Below, piece after piece: positions 1-9,099 of a stretch of DNA of 64,000 nt. Numbering within the stretch: the stretch's first letter is position 1; the number at the start of each line of letters is the position of its first letter. Origin of the DNA: Hungatella sp. UBA5385 (GTDB lineage: Bacteria > Bacillota > Clostridia > Lachnospirales > Lachnospiraceae); NCBI GenBank assembly GCA_002409995.1, contig DHOR01000030.1, forward strand, positions 1 to 64,000, read 5' to 3'. Under the pieces are notes generated by a model. That model ran no database searches. It saw nothing but the letters and a program-made list of their open reading frames with translations, and had not been told where the DNA came from. A program made the translations under genes and the position numbers.

Positions 1-21
1 GGTCGAACCCCTAATTTAAAT
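1..21. repeat. Partial copy of terminator-like repeat
   Basis: The first 21 bases match one arm of the 25-bp inverted repeat at 40592-40646 at about 19 of 21 positions, including the shared core GGTCGAACCCC. As at metH, it begins directly after the stop codon of the minus-strand gene upstream of it. The other arm would lie beyond the window. It is probably a dispersed hairpin or terminator repeat. Confidence 0.6.
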
Positions 22-1497
22 TTAGAATGGATTCTCAGAATTATAAAGCATCCCCTTAGGCTGATTAAATCCAATATCTTCAACACCTAAGTATTTAAAC
101 ACTTCAAAGATAGCCTTACCATAGTGACCAAATGCCACAGCCCCATGATGAGGGAAGTTCTTCTCAATCAGAACATGGCGGTAGAAACGTCCCATCTCAG
201 GAATAGCAAATACACCGATAGAGCCAAAGGAACGTGTTGCTACAGGAAGCACTTCACCCTGTGCCACATAAGCTCTCAGCTGATTGTCTGCTGTGCTCTG
301 AAGGCGGAAGAAAGTAATATCTCCAGGTATAATATCTCCCTCTAAAGTACCCTGAGTTACTTCCTCAGGAAGAGTTCTTGCCATAATCATCTGATACTTC
401 ATGGAACATGCAGACAGCTTAGTGGAAGAAGTGTTGCCGCAGTGGAAGCCCATAAAGGTATCCTGATGAGTATAGGAGTACTGATCTTTAATATCTTCTG
501 CATACATATCAGCAGGAACTGTATTATTAATATCAAGAAGAGTCACTGCATCAAGGCTGACACAGGTTCCGATAAATTCACTTAATGCACCGTAAATATC
601 AACTTCACAGGATACAGGAATCCCCCTGCCTGTAAGACGGCTGTTTACATAGCATGGTACAAAACCAAACTGGGTCTGGAATGCAGGCCAGCACTTTCCA
701 GCAATTGCAACGTATTTGCGGTATCCCTTGTGCTCATCAATCCAGTCTAAGAGAGTCAGCTCATACTGAGCCAGTTTAGGAAGTATCTCAGGCTTTAAGT
801 TGCCGGCTCCTAGTTCATTCTCCATATCCTTTACTACATCAGGGATTCTTGGATCATCTGCATGATTGTTAAATGCTTCGAATAAATCCAGCTCTGAGTT
901 TTCCTCAATCTCTACGCCTAAATTGTATAACTGCTTAATAGGTGCGTTACATGCAAGGAAATTCAAAGGTCTTGGACCAAAGCTGATGATCTTTAAATCA
1001 GAAAGTCCTACCAGAGTTCTGGCAATTGGAAGGAATTCCTCGATCATATCTGCACATTCCTCAGCAGTTCCTACAGGATATTCCGGTATGTATGCTTTTA
1101 CGTTTCTCAGCTTTAAGTTATAGCTTGCATTTAACATACCGCAGTATGCATCGCCTCTTCCCTGAGTTAAGCTGTCGCCGCTTTCCTCTGCAGCAGCAAT
1201 GAACATAACCGGACCGTCAAAATGTTTCGCAAGAAGTGTTTCGGAAATTTCAGGTCCAAAGTTGCCAAGATAAACTACAAGGGCATTACAGCCTGCATTT
1301 CTCACATCCTCAAGAGCCTGAACCATATGGATTTCACTTTCTACGATGCAGACAGGACATTCATAGATGTTGGCTGCATTGTATTTTGCACCATATGCCT
1401 CTACAAGTGCCTTTCTCCGGTTCACTGATAAGGATTCCGGGAAACAGTCTCTGCTGACTGCTACAATACCTACTTTTAATTCAGGAATATTCTTCAT
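22..1497 (-). CDS. L-fucose/L-arabinose isomerase family protein
   Basis: This 491-residue protein resembles the fucose/arabinose isomerase superfamily, which interconverts aldoses and ketoses with a bound divalent metal. It has the N-terminal substrate-entry region (residues about 1-150) and a C-terminal region with acidic and histidine residues typical of the metal site (for example the segment around DTFMGFHCGNTSS). It is shorter than classical FucI (about 590) and close to AraA length. It is the last gene of a three-gene minus-strand operon with a DUF4867 protein and an FGGY kinase, which suggests the ketose product is phosphorylated by that kinase. The actual sugar cannot be told from sequence. 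The gene ends in a hairpin repeat shared with metH. Confidence 0.85.
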   Translation of the reverse strand: MKNIPELKVGIVAVSRDCFPESLSVNRRKALVEAYGAKYNAANIYECPVCIVESEIHMVQALEDVRNAGCNALVVYLGNFGPEISETLLAKHFDGPVMFIAAAEESGDSLTQGRGDAYCGMLNASYNLKLRNVKAYIPEYPVGTAEECADMIEEFLPIARTLVGLSDLKIISFGPRPLNFLACNAPIKQLYNLGVEIEENSELDLFEAFNNHADDPRIPDVVKDMENELGAGNLKPEILPKLAQYELTLLDWIDEHKGYRKYVAIAGKCWPAFQTQFGFVPCYVNSRLTGRGIPVSCEVDIYGALSEFIGTCVSLDAVTLLDINNTVPADMYAEDIKDQYSYTHQDTFMGFHCGNTSSTKLSACSMKYQMIMARTLPEEVTQGTLEGDIIPGDITFFRLQSTADNQLRAYVAQGEVLPVATRSFGSIGVFAIPEMGRFYRHVLIEKNFPHHGAVAFGHYGKAIFEVFKYLGVEDIGFNQPKGMLYNSENPF

Positions 1498-1568
1498 GTT
1501 TCTATACCTCCTATATGTATTTATATAATATAATCTACATCATGAAACCTTTGCTTCTATCTCTATAA

Positions 1569-2192
1569 TCAGACCTCTAAATTATCCCCTTTGAGACCAA
1601 TATGTGCCGATTCAGGCAGTCCGCCTTCCTCATGACCAATGAGCCATTTGTTTCTGGCAAATAAAAGCCTGTCTTCCTGAGATTTAATCTCAACAGGGTC
1701 CAAATCATGATTGGTGCCCCTTGGAAGAATAACCACACAGCGGAATCCATCTTCTGTTACATGACAAGGTGCATAATGAAGAGTTGTTCCATAGACCTCA
1801 ATCATAGTTCCTGCAGGAATGAGAAATGCCTCCATCAGGGAAGTGTCATATGTGTCATCAGAAACAATATCCTGCTGTTTACCAAGAATCAGAATCAGGT
1901 CATTCACTGCAATATTAATCTCTGAATCCCTGTGATACTCCACAGCATTTAGCTTCTTATTATGACCATTGCAGTATCCAATCTGAATGGGCATCTGTCC
2001 ATATACATTGCTCTCTATCTCCTTGTAAATGTCCAGAGCTTCCAACTGAGAAACAGAAGGTACATAGACAACATCATCAGGAACCGGTGTTTCCATCATT
2101 CCTTTTAAAATCCCGCTTAAATCATAGCCTTCTATAATCCTGCCGTAGGTCCGAAATGCAGGATCAGTAATCTTCTTAACCATCATTGACAT
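1569..2192 (-). CDS. DUF4867 family protein
   Basis: This 207-residue protein matches my recollection of the DUF4867 family, a group with no assigned reaction that is commonly found beside fucose-isomerase-like and FGGY-kinase genes in Clostridia. The central part (residues about 90-150, with IAVNDLILILG and PAGTMIEVYGTTLHYAPCHV) reads like a cupin-type beta-barrel carrying His and Glu residues, so a sugar-binding or epimerase/isomerase role is plausible but inferred. It lies 27 bases after the kinase stop and 71 bases before the isomerase start, so all three are probably cotranscribed. No signal peptide is seen, so it should be cytoplasmic. Confidence 0.75.
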   Translation of the reverse strand: MSMMVKKITDPAFRTYGRIIEGYDLSGILKGMMETPVPDDVVYVPSVSQLEALDIYKEIESNVYGQMPIQIGYCNGHNKKLNAVEYHRDSEINIAVNDLILILGKQQDIVSDDTYDTSLMEAFLIPAGTMIEVYGTTLHYAPCHVTEDGFRCVVILPRGTNHDLDPVEIKSQEDRLLFARNKWLIGHEEGGLPESAHIGLKGDNLEV

Positions 2193-2219
2193 AACATCAA
2201 TATCCCCTTTCCGTTGCTG

Positions 2220-3746
2220 TTACTGCAAAGAAGCCAGTATCTTATAGCTGTCCTTTAAATCTGTATATAGCTTTTTGTATAGCTGATGGTAATCATCATA
2301 AAGCTCAGTCATCTTCGCATCAGGTCCTGCAGTCTCATTGTCTGTTATCAGCTTCTCACAGGCAGACTCCACACTTTCATAAATGCCGCAGCCAACACCT
2401 GCAAGTATTGCTACGCCAAGAGCAGGTCCTTCTGTCTGTGCTATAGTTTTTACTTCACAACCATACATATCTGCCAGCATCTGCCGCCATACAGGGCTTT
2501 TTCCTCCGCCTCCGCATGCCATCATACTGTCTACTGTAATGCCCATTTCCTGTAAAATGTCATTGCAGTCGCTGAGGGAATAGGATACACCTTCCATAAC
2601 CGCACGAAGGAGATGCGCCTTAGTATGAATGGCAGACAATCCGAAAAATACACCTCTGCAGTCAGGGTCCAGATGAGGGGTTCTCTCTCCCATGAGATAA
2701 GGCAGATAGATTAACCGGTCACTGCCTGCCGGAATCTCAGCCACATCTTTGTTGATAAGATCATAAACGTCAACGCCCTGTTTCTCAGCTTCTGCTACAT
2801 AGTCCTGACAGAATTGGTCTTTAAACCACTTTAGGGAAAGTCCTGCTCCCTGGGTAACTCCCATCACATGCCAGGCTCCCGGAACTGCACAACAGCATGT
2901 ATGAACCCGTCCCTTGGGATCAATGGTCACCTGGCTGCTGTGAGCAAAGACAACGCCTGATGTGCCAATGGTAGTAAAGGCAGTTCCATCTTTTACAACT
3001 CCTGTTCCCACTGCTGCTGCTGCATTATCCCCTGCTCCTCCAACTACCTTTGTTTCACTAGACAGCCCTGTCTTCTCAGCAATCTCTGGTAGAATTGTTC
3101 CTGTCACTTCACAGGACTCGTATACAGTTCCAAGCAGTGATTCATCAATGTCCAGCGCTTTTAAAACCTCCTGAGACCAGCAGCGTCCCGGAACATCAAG
3201 AAGCTGCATTCCGCTGGCATCTGACACCTCAGTAGCAAATACACCGGTCAGCACATAGCGGATATAATCCTTTGGAAGAAGGATGTGACGGCATCTGGCA
3301 TAGTTATCAGGTTCATTCTTTCTTACCCACAGAATTTTCGCTGCTGTCCAGCCTGTCAGAGGCGGATTGGCTGTTATCTCAATCCATTTTTCCTGAGGCA
3401 TAATGTTTAACATGTCCTCCACTTCTTTTCCGGTTCTCTGATCACACCAGATAATGGAAGGTCGGATCACTTCCCCTGCTTCATCAAGCATAACAAGACC
3501 ATGCATCTGACCTGAGATACCGATTCCCTTGATGTCCTCTTTGCTGACTCCTGATTTTTCTATTACCTGGGAAATGGTATGAAGCACTGCATCTCTCCAA
3601 TCCTCCGGTTTCTGCTCTGCCCAACCGTTATAAGGCTGATACATAGGATACTCTTCAGATGCAGAAGACATAACCTGTCCGGCTTCATCAAAGAGCACTG
3701 TTTTGGTTGCTGATGTCCCCACATCAATCCCTATGAGATAGTTCAT
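2220..3746 (-). CDS. xylB: Xylulokinase-like FGGY carbohydrate kinase
   Basis: This 508-residue FGGY-family kinase phosphorylates a ketose or polyol with ATP. The N-terminal phosphate loop GIDVGTSATKTVLFDEAG and the ISGQMHGLV segment are typical of xylulokinases. The C-terminal nucleotide-binding half includes GTSGVVFAHS and MACGGGGKSPVWRQMLADMYG. The length is normal for the family. It is the first gene of the operon with DUF4867 and a fucose/arabinose-isomerase-like gene, so its substrate is probably the ketose made by that isomerase (D-xylulose, D-ribulose or L-fuculose type). The start is set by GAGGAGG about 8 bases upstream of ATG. A TATAAT at 3783-3788 is a possible -10. Confidence 0.85.
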   Translation of the reverse strand: MNYLIGIDVGTSATKTVLFDEAGQVMSSASEEYPMYQPYNGWAEQKPEDWRDAVLHTISQVIEKSGVSKEDIKGIGISGQMHGLVMLDEAGEVIRPSIIWCDQRTGKEVEDMLNIMPQEKWIEITANPPLTGWTAAKILWVRKNEPDNYARCRHILLPKDYIRYVLTGVFATEVSDASGMQLLDVPGRCWSQEVLKALDIDESLLGTVYESCEVTGTILPEIAEKTGLSSETKVVGGAGDNAAAAVGTGVVKDGTAFTTIGTSGVVFAHSSQVTIDPKGRVHTCCCAVPGAWHVMGVTQGAGLSLKWFKDQFCQDYVAEAEKQGVDVYDLINKDVAEIPAGSDRLIYLPYLMGERTPHLDPDCRGVFFGLSAIHTKAHLLRAVMEGVSYSLSDCNDILQEMGITVDSMMACGGGGKSPVWRQMLADMYGCEVKTIAQTEGPALGVAILAGVGCGIYESVESACEKLITDNETAGPDAKMTELYDDYHQLYKKLYTDLKDSYKILASLQ

Positions 3747-3850
3747 TGGTATACCTCCTCACATAATTACATTCTACTTTAAATTATAATATAAATACGG
3801 GGAAAAAGCGTGCGTAAAGTTATGTTTGTAATAGCACTTTCTTGCACTTT

Positions 3851-3945
3851 TTACTTTTTATCCACAGGTCTTCCCGTAAATACAATCTCTCCTCCTTTCT
3901 CTCCTCCCTCAGGTCCCAAATCAATAACATAATCACTGTTGCCAA
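3851..3945 (-). pseudogene. Out-of-frame C-terminal tail of the UvrA-like gene
   Basis: Reading the minus strand in a shifted frame gives MIGNSDYVIDLGPEGGEKGG and then IVFTGRPVDKK before TAA at 3851-3853 (one residue between the two pieces omitted). This matches the end of UvrA proteins, where EHN is followed by a DxxIDLGPEGG segment. It starts within two bases of the upstream stop codon and has no ribosome binding site of its own. It is therefore the severed tail of the preceding gene, not a separate gene. Confidence 0.75.
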
Positions 3946-6267
3946 TCATTGCTGGTTATGTTCTACAACCACTACCGTATTGCCTGCTTCTACCATTGTA
4001 TTAAGAAGTACAAGAAAATAATCCACATCAACAGGATGTAGTCCGGTTGTTGGTTCGTCTAAAAGATAGAGGCACTTTTTATCCCTGCCGCTTCCTATAA
4101 GCTCCTTAGCCAGTTTCAGCCTCTGTCCCTCTCCTCCCGATAAAGTAGTCAGGGTCTGCCCCAGTTCCAGATAACCAAGACCTACATCCTGGAGAAGTTT
4201 TAAAATCCTCATAATCTTTGGCTGTTCTGCAAAACACTCCGCAGCCTCTTCCACAGACAGCTTTAGAACCTCTTTAATGGAAAGACCTTTGTATTCTACA
4301 GACAGCACCTGGCTGTTAAACTGATTTCCATTGCATACAGGGCAGGTGACTTCAATATCCAGGAAAAACAACATATTACTTGAGACATATCCTAGTCCTT
4401 CACAATTTTCACATCTTCCTCCAGGAGTATTGAAGGAAAAATGTTTTGCTGTTAAGCCCAGCTTCTTTGCCTCTTCTGTTTTTGCAAACAGTGATCTGAT
4501 CTCTGAATATACCTCTGAATAGGTGGCAACATTGGAGCGTTTCATTTTAACAATGGGAAACTGCTCAATAGTTACAACATGATCAAACTGTTCCAGCCCT
4601 TTTACAGAATTACTTCCAGGACCATTCTCCCCTTTTGCCAGCACTTCAAATATCAAAGTGGATTTACCTGAGCCGGAAGGACCTGTTATAGCAGTGAGAC
4701 AGCCGCATGGAATCTCCACATTTATATCCTTCAAATTAAATTTATTGGCATGCTCGATGATGACAGAAGCCCCTGTTGGTTCTCTGAATTCTGTTTTCCC
4801 GGGATGAGGCCGGGATAAATAAGCGCCTGTTACAGAGGAGGGATTCTTCATCAGCTCTTTTAATGTTCCTTCTGCTACAATCCTGCCTCCATGTTTACCT
4901 GCTCCAGGGCCAACATCAATAATATAGTCTGCCGCTTCCATAACATCAGTATCATGCTCGATTACCAGCACTGTATTTTCCAGATCACGAAGCTTTTGAA
5001 GGATTGCAACAAGGCCGGCTGTATCTCTCGGATGAAGACCGGCTGTTGGTTCATCTAATATATAGATAATTCCGGATAAATCAGAGTCCAGAACTGCTGC
5101 AAGCCTCAGTCTCTGCATCTCCCCTCCAGAGAGAGTCACAGTCTGGCGGTCCAGGGACAGATATCCCAGCCCTACTTGAAGCAGACGGTTTACTTTTGTT
5201 TTAATATCAAGGAGATAGTCCTGAACTAACATCAGATGTTTTTTCGGCAGTCCATTTTCTAATTCACTGACCCAGTGATAGATGCCTTCCAGCGATTTGT
5301 TAGAAAGCTCTGGTAAACGAATGCCGGAAACTGTAACATTTCTTCCCAAAGGCGACAGCTTCTCCCCATTGCATTGAGGGCATTTCACTGTATGAAAATA
5401 CTGCTCCATATTCTTAATGTCCCCTTTTCTCTCTGCAAAACGCCTTCTTAATATAGGAAATGCACCTTCAAACCGCCCCTTTGCAACAGTTTTAGGAAGC
5501 TGATAATCAGGAAAAAGCTGTTTTACCTGACTGCTTTCCACACCTTCATATAAAATCTCCTTCTGCGCCTGAGTAAACTGTTCCACAGGAGTATGAGGAG
5601 CAACCGGGATTCCATAATGCTCAAGGGCTGCCTGCAGCACAGAAATCTGATAATCTCTGTATTTATTTTCCCAGTAAGTAATAGCTCCATTTTCCAGTGA
5701 GAGGGATTCATTAACAACATTGGCTATGTTGATCTCATGAATTTCTCCCAGACCTTCACAGGCAGGACAAGCTCCTTCCCTTGTATTAAAGGAAAATAAA
5801 GTTCTTGTGATCTTATCCATTTTATATCCGCATTTACAGCAGTACATATACACATAAAAATCTGTACCCACCTTTTCTGTCTCTTCCTTACAGTCTCCGG
5901 AAGAAATCATTTCCCCGCAATGAGGACAGGTTCTGACTCCCTGTTTTTCATAGATCATGCGCAGTTCAGTATAGATGTCTGTCACTGTTCCTACAGTTGA
6001 TCTTGGATTTCTGTTAGCATCATTTTGAGAAATCATAATGGCAGGAGATGCTCCCTGAATCCTGTCCACCTTTGGCTTATGGATTCCCTGCATTGTCATT
6101 GCCTCCAGATACTGTCTCTGACACTCATGAAAAAGAACATCAACTAGAAGTGATGATTTGCCGGAGCCGGAAAGCCCTGTAAATACCACCAGCTTATTCT
6201 TAGGAATTTCCAAAGATACATTCTTAAGATTGGCTTCTCTGGCACCTATAATCGTAATCTTTGACAT
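3946..6267 (-). CDS. UvrA-like ABC ATPase, C-terminus frameshifted
   Basis: A 773-residue double-ABC protein of the UvrA family, shorter than canonical UvrA (about 940). It has two Walker A motifs (GLSGSGKSS at residues 31-39 and GPSGSGKST in the second half), two signatures (LSGGEMQRLRLA and LSGGEGQRLKLA) and two Walker B motifs (YILDEPTAGLHP and YLLDEPTTGLHP). Several CxxC zinc modules are visible (CPHCG, CPQCNG, CENCEG, CPVCNG). Short UvrA-like proteins are often linked to drug tolerance or alternative repair rather than housekeeping excision. The frame ends at VVEHNQQ-stop, but one base later the family ending resumes (MIGNSDYVIDLGPEGG and 12 more residues) and runs to a stop at 3851. One inserted base would restore about 30 residues, so this is a frameshift or an assembly error. 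Confidence 0.85.
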   Translation of the reverse strand: MSKITIIGAREANLKNVSLEIPKNKLVVFTGLSGSGKSSLLVDVLFHECQRQYLEAMTMQGIHKPKVDRIQGASPAIMISQNDANRNPRSTVGTVTDIYTELRMIYEKQGVRTCPHCGEMISSGDCKEETEKVGTDFYVYMYCCKCGYKMDKITRTLFSFNTREGACPACEGLGEIHEINIANVVNESLSLENGAITYWENKYRDYQISVLQAALEHYGIPVAPHTPVEQFTQAQKEILYEGVESSQVKQLFPDYQLPKTVAKGRFEGAFPILRRRFAERKGDIKNMEQYFHTVKCPQCNGEKLSPLGRNVTVSGIRLPELSNKSLEGIYHWVSELENGLPKKHLMLVQDYLLDIKTKVNRLLQVGLGYLSLDRQTVTLSGGEMQRLRLAAVLDSDLSGIIYILDEPTAGLHPRDTAGLVAILQKLRDLENTVLVIEHDTDVMEAADYIIDVGPGAGKHGGRIVAEGTLKELMKNPSSVTGAYLSRPHPGKTEFREPTGASVIIEHANKFNLKDINVEIPCGCLTAITGPSGSGKSTLIFEVLAKGENGPGSNSVKGLEQFDHVVTIEQFPIVKMKRSNVATYSEVYSEIRSLFAKTEEAKKLGLTAKHFSFNTPGGRCENCEGLGYVSSNMLFFLDIEVTCPVCNGNQFNSQVLSVEYKGLSIKEVLKLSVEEAAECFAEQPKIMRILKLLQDVGLGYLELGQTLTTLSGGEGQRLKLAKELIGSGRDKKCLYLLDEPTTGLHPVDVDYFLVLLNTMVEAGNTVVVVEHNQQ

Positions 6268-6340
6268 GATAATCTCCTTTTTAATGTTCTCTGCTTTTCT
6301 GTTTTTTATATACCTGCCTTATATTATATAACATCAATGC

Positions 6341-6390
6341 AAAAAGAAAAAGTGCAGCATCACCTAAACAGGTAGATACTGCACTTTTCT
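6341..6390 (-). terminator. Terminator of rpsA operon
   Basis: AAAGTGCAG pairs with CTGCACTTT across an inner ACCT/AGGT helix. It is followed on the minus strand by a T-rich run (TTTTTCTTTTT). It lies just past the rpsA stop. Confidence 0.85.
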
Positions 6391-6438
6391 CTATTCAGAC
6401 ATAACACTGCTGTTATGACTTCTTCATTGAATTACTAA

Positions 6439-7551
6439 TTAAGCATCCTGATTATCATCAGAATATACAGGAGCGTCATCCTCTACAGGAGCTTCTTCCT
6501 GAGCCTGAAGAGCCTTAATGCTTAAGCTGATCTTTCTGTCATCTTCGTTGAAGTCAACTACCTTAGCTTCGATCTGCTGATTAATTGACAGAACATCTGA
6601 AGGCTTATCAACATGCTCCTTGGAAATCTGAGATACATGAAGAAGTGCATCCACTCCTGGCTCCAGCTCTACGAAAGCGCCGAAATCAGTCATACGTGCA
6701 ACTCTGCCGGTAACTACGTTGCCTGCTGCATACTTAACAGCTGCATCTCTCCATGGATTAGTCTCTGGGAACTTAAGGCTTAATGCGATCTTGTCGCCGT
6801 TAATATCCTTAATTAAAACTTTGAGAGTCTCGCCTGCTTTGAATGCTTTCTTAGGGCTTTCTACTCTGCCCCAGCTCATCTCTGAAATATGAAGTAAACC
6901 ATCAGCTCCGCCAAGGTCGATAAATGCACCAAAATCTGTTACATTCTTAATCATACCTTCTACAACATCGCCTGGGTTAATTCTTGCAAATAATTCTTTC
7001 TGCATCTCAGCTCTCTTAGCTGCCATAAGCTGCTTTCTGTCACCGATGATACGTCTTCTTCTTGGGTTGAACTCTGTAATTACGAATTCAATCTCCTGGT
7101 CAGCATACTTTGATAAGTCCTTCTCATAAGAATCGGAAACCAGACTTGCAGGGATAAATACTCTTGCACCCTCTACAACTACACTTAAACCGCCGTCAAG
7201 TACCTGTGCAACCTTAGCGGTCAGTACTTCATGGCTCTCAAATGCCTCTTCCAGTCTCTTATTGCCCTTATCAGCTGCCAGTCTCTTATAAGATAAAGCA
7301 ACCTGACCTTCACCATCATTCACCTTAACAACCTTAGCTTCCATCTCGTCGCCAGGCTGTAATACAGTTCTAAGGTCTAAATTCTGGTCGTCTGTGTACT
7401 CACTACGCGGAATGATACCGTCGGACTTATACCCTATATTCAAGACAATTTCATCTTCCTTTACGTCGATGATTTTACCAGTGACGATCTCTCCTGTACG
7501 TATGGTTTTTAATGATTCTTCTAACATTTGTTCAAAACTTAATTCTGACAT
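6439..7551 (-). CDS. rpsA: 30S ribosomal protein S1-like, four S1 domains
   Basis: A 370-residue RNA-binding protein with four S1 OB-fold repeats at about residues 17-86, 104-170, 190-258 and 276-345. Repeats 3 and 4 carry the clear signatures GMIKNVTDFGAFIDLGGADGLLHISE and GRVARMTDFGAFVELEPG in part. Such proteins help initiate translation on structured mRNAs. The acidic tail (EEAPVEDDAPVYSDD) is typical. Its start lies inside the end of ispH (20-base overlap) in another frame, with GAGGAGG about 7 bases before ATG, so the two are translationally coupled. In many Clostridia the two genes are fused, but here they are separate. Confidence 0.92.
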   Translation of the reverse strand: MSELSFEQMLEESLKTIRTGEIVTGKIIDVKEDEIVLNIGYKSDGIIPRSEYTDDQNLDLRTVLQPGDEMEAKVVKVNDGEGQVALSYKRLAADKGNKRLEEAFESHEVLTAKVAQVLDGGLSVVVEGARVFIPASLVSDSYEKDLSKYADQEIEFVITEFNPRRRRIIGDRKQLMAAKRAEMQKELFARINPGDVVEGMIKNVTDFGAFIDLGGADGLLHISEMSWGRVESPKKAFKAGETLKVLIKDINGDKIALSLKFPETNPWRDAAVKYAAGNVVTGRVARMTDFGAFVELEPGVDALLHVSQISKEHVDKPSDVLSINQQIEAKVVDFNEDDRKISLSIKALQAQEEAPVEDDAPVYSDDNQDA

Positions 7552-8383
7552 TAGTATGAACCTCCTCGATAATTTGATTCGGGGTTGAAGCCCCAGCTGT
7601 AATACCTACGCTGCGCACAGAATTTACACATTCAGGATCTAAATCACCTAGTGTCTGGATATAGTAAGTATTCTTACACTCCCTTTGGCATATCTCGTAC
7701 AGCTTCTGAGTATTGGAACTGTTCCTCCCTCCAATAACTATCATGGCATCCACTTTCGAAGCTATCCGTCTTGCTTCCACTTGTCTTTCCTGTGTTGCAT
7801 TGCAAATCGTATTTAAAACAAGTATATCATACCTCGTTTTCGAAAATTTTTCAACTAAATCTTGAAATTTCTTGTAATTAAATGTCGTCTGAGACACGAT
7901 ACACAGTTTTTCGCCCTTTAATACGGGTAATGTTACCACTTGCTCGGGTGTTTCCACTACTAAAGTATTGTCATCTCCCCAGCCTTTAATACCTTCCACT
8001 TCCGGATGAGATTCATTGCCAATGATGATCAGACGTCTCCCTGCCTCATTCTGTTCTCTTGCGATTTTATGAATTTTCTTCACAAAAGGACAGGTTGCAT
8101 CCACAATCTCAATTCCATTGGCTTCCATAATATCATAGACCCGTTTGCCAACTCCGTGGGAACGAATCACTATAACTGCATCATGAATTTCCTGAAGCTC
8201 TTCCTCAGAATGAATGACTTTAACACCCTTTTCCTCCAAATCCTTTACAACCTCTTCGTTGTGGATAATTGGACCATAGGTATAAACGGTTTTATCCTTC
8301 CTTTCAATCTGCTCATATACCTTTTCCACAGCTCGTTCCACTCCGAAACAAAAGCCTGCGGTTTTGGCAACTATTACTTCCAT
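7532..8383 (-). CDS. ispH: 4-hydroxy-3-methylbut-2-enyl diphosphate reductase
   Basis: IspH is the last enzyme of the MEP isoprenoid pathway and reduces HMBPP to IPP and DMAPP with a [4Fe-4S] cluster. The three cluster cysteines are visible in AGFCFGVERAV, VDATCPFVKKIH and NTICNATQERQ, and the GGRNSSNTQKL substrate loop follows. I chose ATG at 8383 because AAAGGAG sits 6 bases upstream. A longer open frame would begin at 8422, inside cmk. From 8383 the protein is 283 residues, normal for the family. It follows cmk by 16 bases and overlaps rpsA by 20, forming one operon. Electron donors would be ferredoxin or flavodoxin. Confidence 0.95.
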   Translation of the reverse strand: MEVIVAKTAGFCFGVERAVEKVYEQIERKDKTVYTYGPIIHNEEVVKDLEEKGVKVIHSEEELQEIHDAVIVIRSHGVGKRVYDIMEANGIEIVDATCPFVKKIHKIAREQNEAGRRLIIIGNESHPEVEGIKGWGDDNTLVVETPEQVVTLPVLKGEKLCIVSQTTFNYKKFQDLVEKFSKTRYDILVLNTICNATQERQVEARRIASKVDAMIVIGGRNSSNTQKLYEICQRECKNTYYIQTLGDLDPECVNSVRSVGITAGASTPNQIIEEVHTNVRIKF

Positions 8384-8399
8384 AAATACTCCTTTTATA

Positions 8400-9080
8400 T
8401 CAAAATATGATTCCTTTTTCACCAGCTAATTCAAGGATTCGTTCAATGACCTGCTGGATATTCATCTCCGAGGTATCTAATAGAACTGCATCCTCTGCCT
8501 GTTTTAATGGTGAATGTTCTCTGTGCATATCTCTGTAATCCCGTTCTGCAATATCCTGCTCAATCTGCTCTAAAATGCACTGCGTTCCCTTGGCTGTCAG
8601 CTCCTTATAACGGCGAAGCGCGCGGACTTTTGTACTTGCAGTAAGATATAGCTTTAAATCCGCCTCTGGAAGGACACAGGTGCCAATATCTCTTCCATCC
8701 ATAATAACATTTTCATTTCTTGCCAGCTCCTGCTGAAGCTCCACCAGTTTTTCTCTCACCTGCATATAAACAGACACTGCTGAAGCCATGCTTCCCACTT
8801 CTTCCTTCCGGATCAGGTCGGATACATTCTCTCCATTTAACAGGACCTGTTGTGTACCATTATCATAGGAAATGGTAACAGTCACTTCTTTTACAGCCTT
8901 TGCAATGGCTGCCTCATCGGAAGCCGGTATTCCCTTGCGTAGAAAATACAATCCCATAGCACGGTACATCGCCCCTGTGTCCACATAAACAAAATTCATT
9001 CTGGCTGCTGCTGCCTTTGCGATAGTGCTCTTTCCTGCTCCTGATGGACCGTCAATTGCAATGTTATATATTTTAGACAT
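8400..9080 (-). CDS. cmk: Cytidylate kinase
   Basis: A 226-residue P-loop nucleoside monophosphate kinase that phosphorylates CMP and dCMP. The N-terminal P-loop IDGPSGAGKSTIAK and the following VDTGAMYRAMGLYFL segment are diagnostic, as is MDGRDIGTCVLPEADLKLYLTA in part. The LID arginines are in ERDYRDMHREHSPL. The length is normal. It lies 19 bases after the flavoprotein gene and 16 bases before ispH. The order cmk-ispH-rpsA is common in Clostridia. GAGGAG lies about 11 bases upstream of the ATG. Confidence 0.95.
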   Translation of the reverse strand: MSKIYNIAIDGPSGAGKSTIAKAAAARMNFVYVDTGAMYRAMGLYFLRKGIPASDEAAIAKAVKEVTVTISYDNGTQQVLLNGENVSDLIRKEEVGSMASAVSVYMQVREKLVELQQELARNENVIMDGRDIGTCVLPEADLKLYLTASTKVRALRRYKELTAKGTQCILEQIEQDIAERDYRDMHREHSPLKQAEDAVLLDTSEMNIQQVIERILELAGEKGIIF

Positions 9081-9099
9081 TATGATCTACTCCTCGGTT

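Noticed and set aside
7532..8422. Longer ispH start at 8422
   Set aside because: It would overlap cmk and lacks a ribosome site, while ATG at 8383 has AAAGGAG at the right distance.
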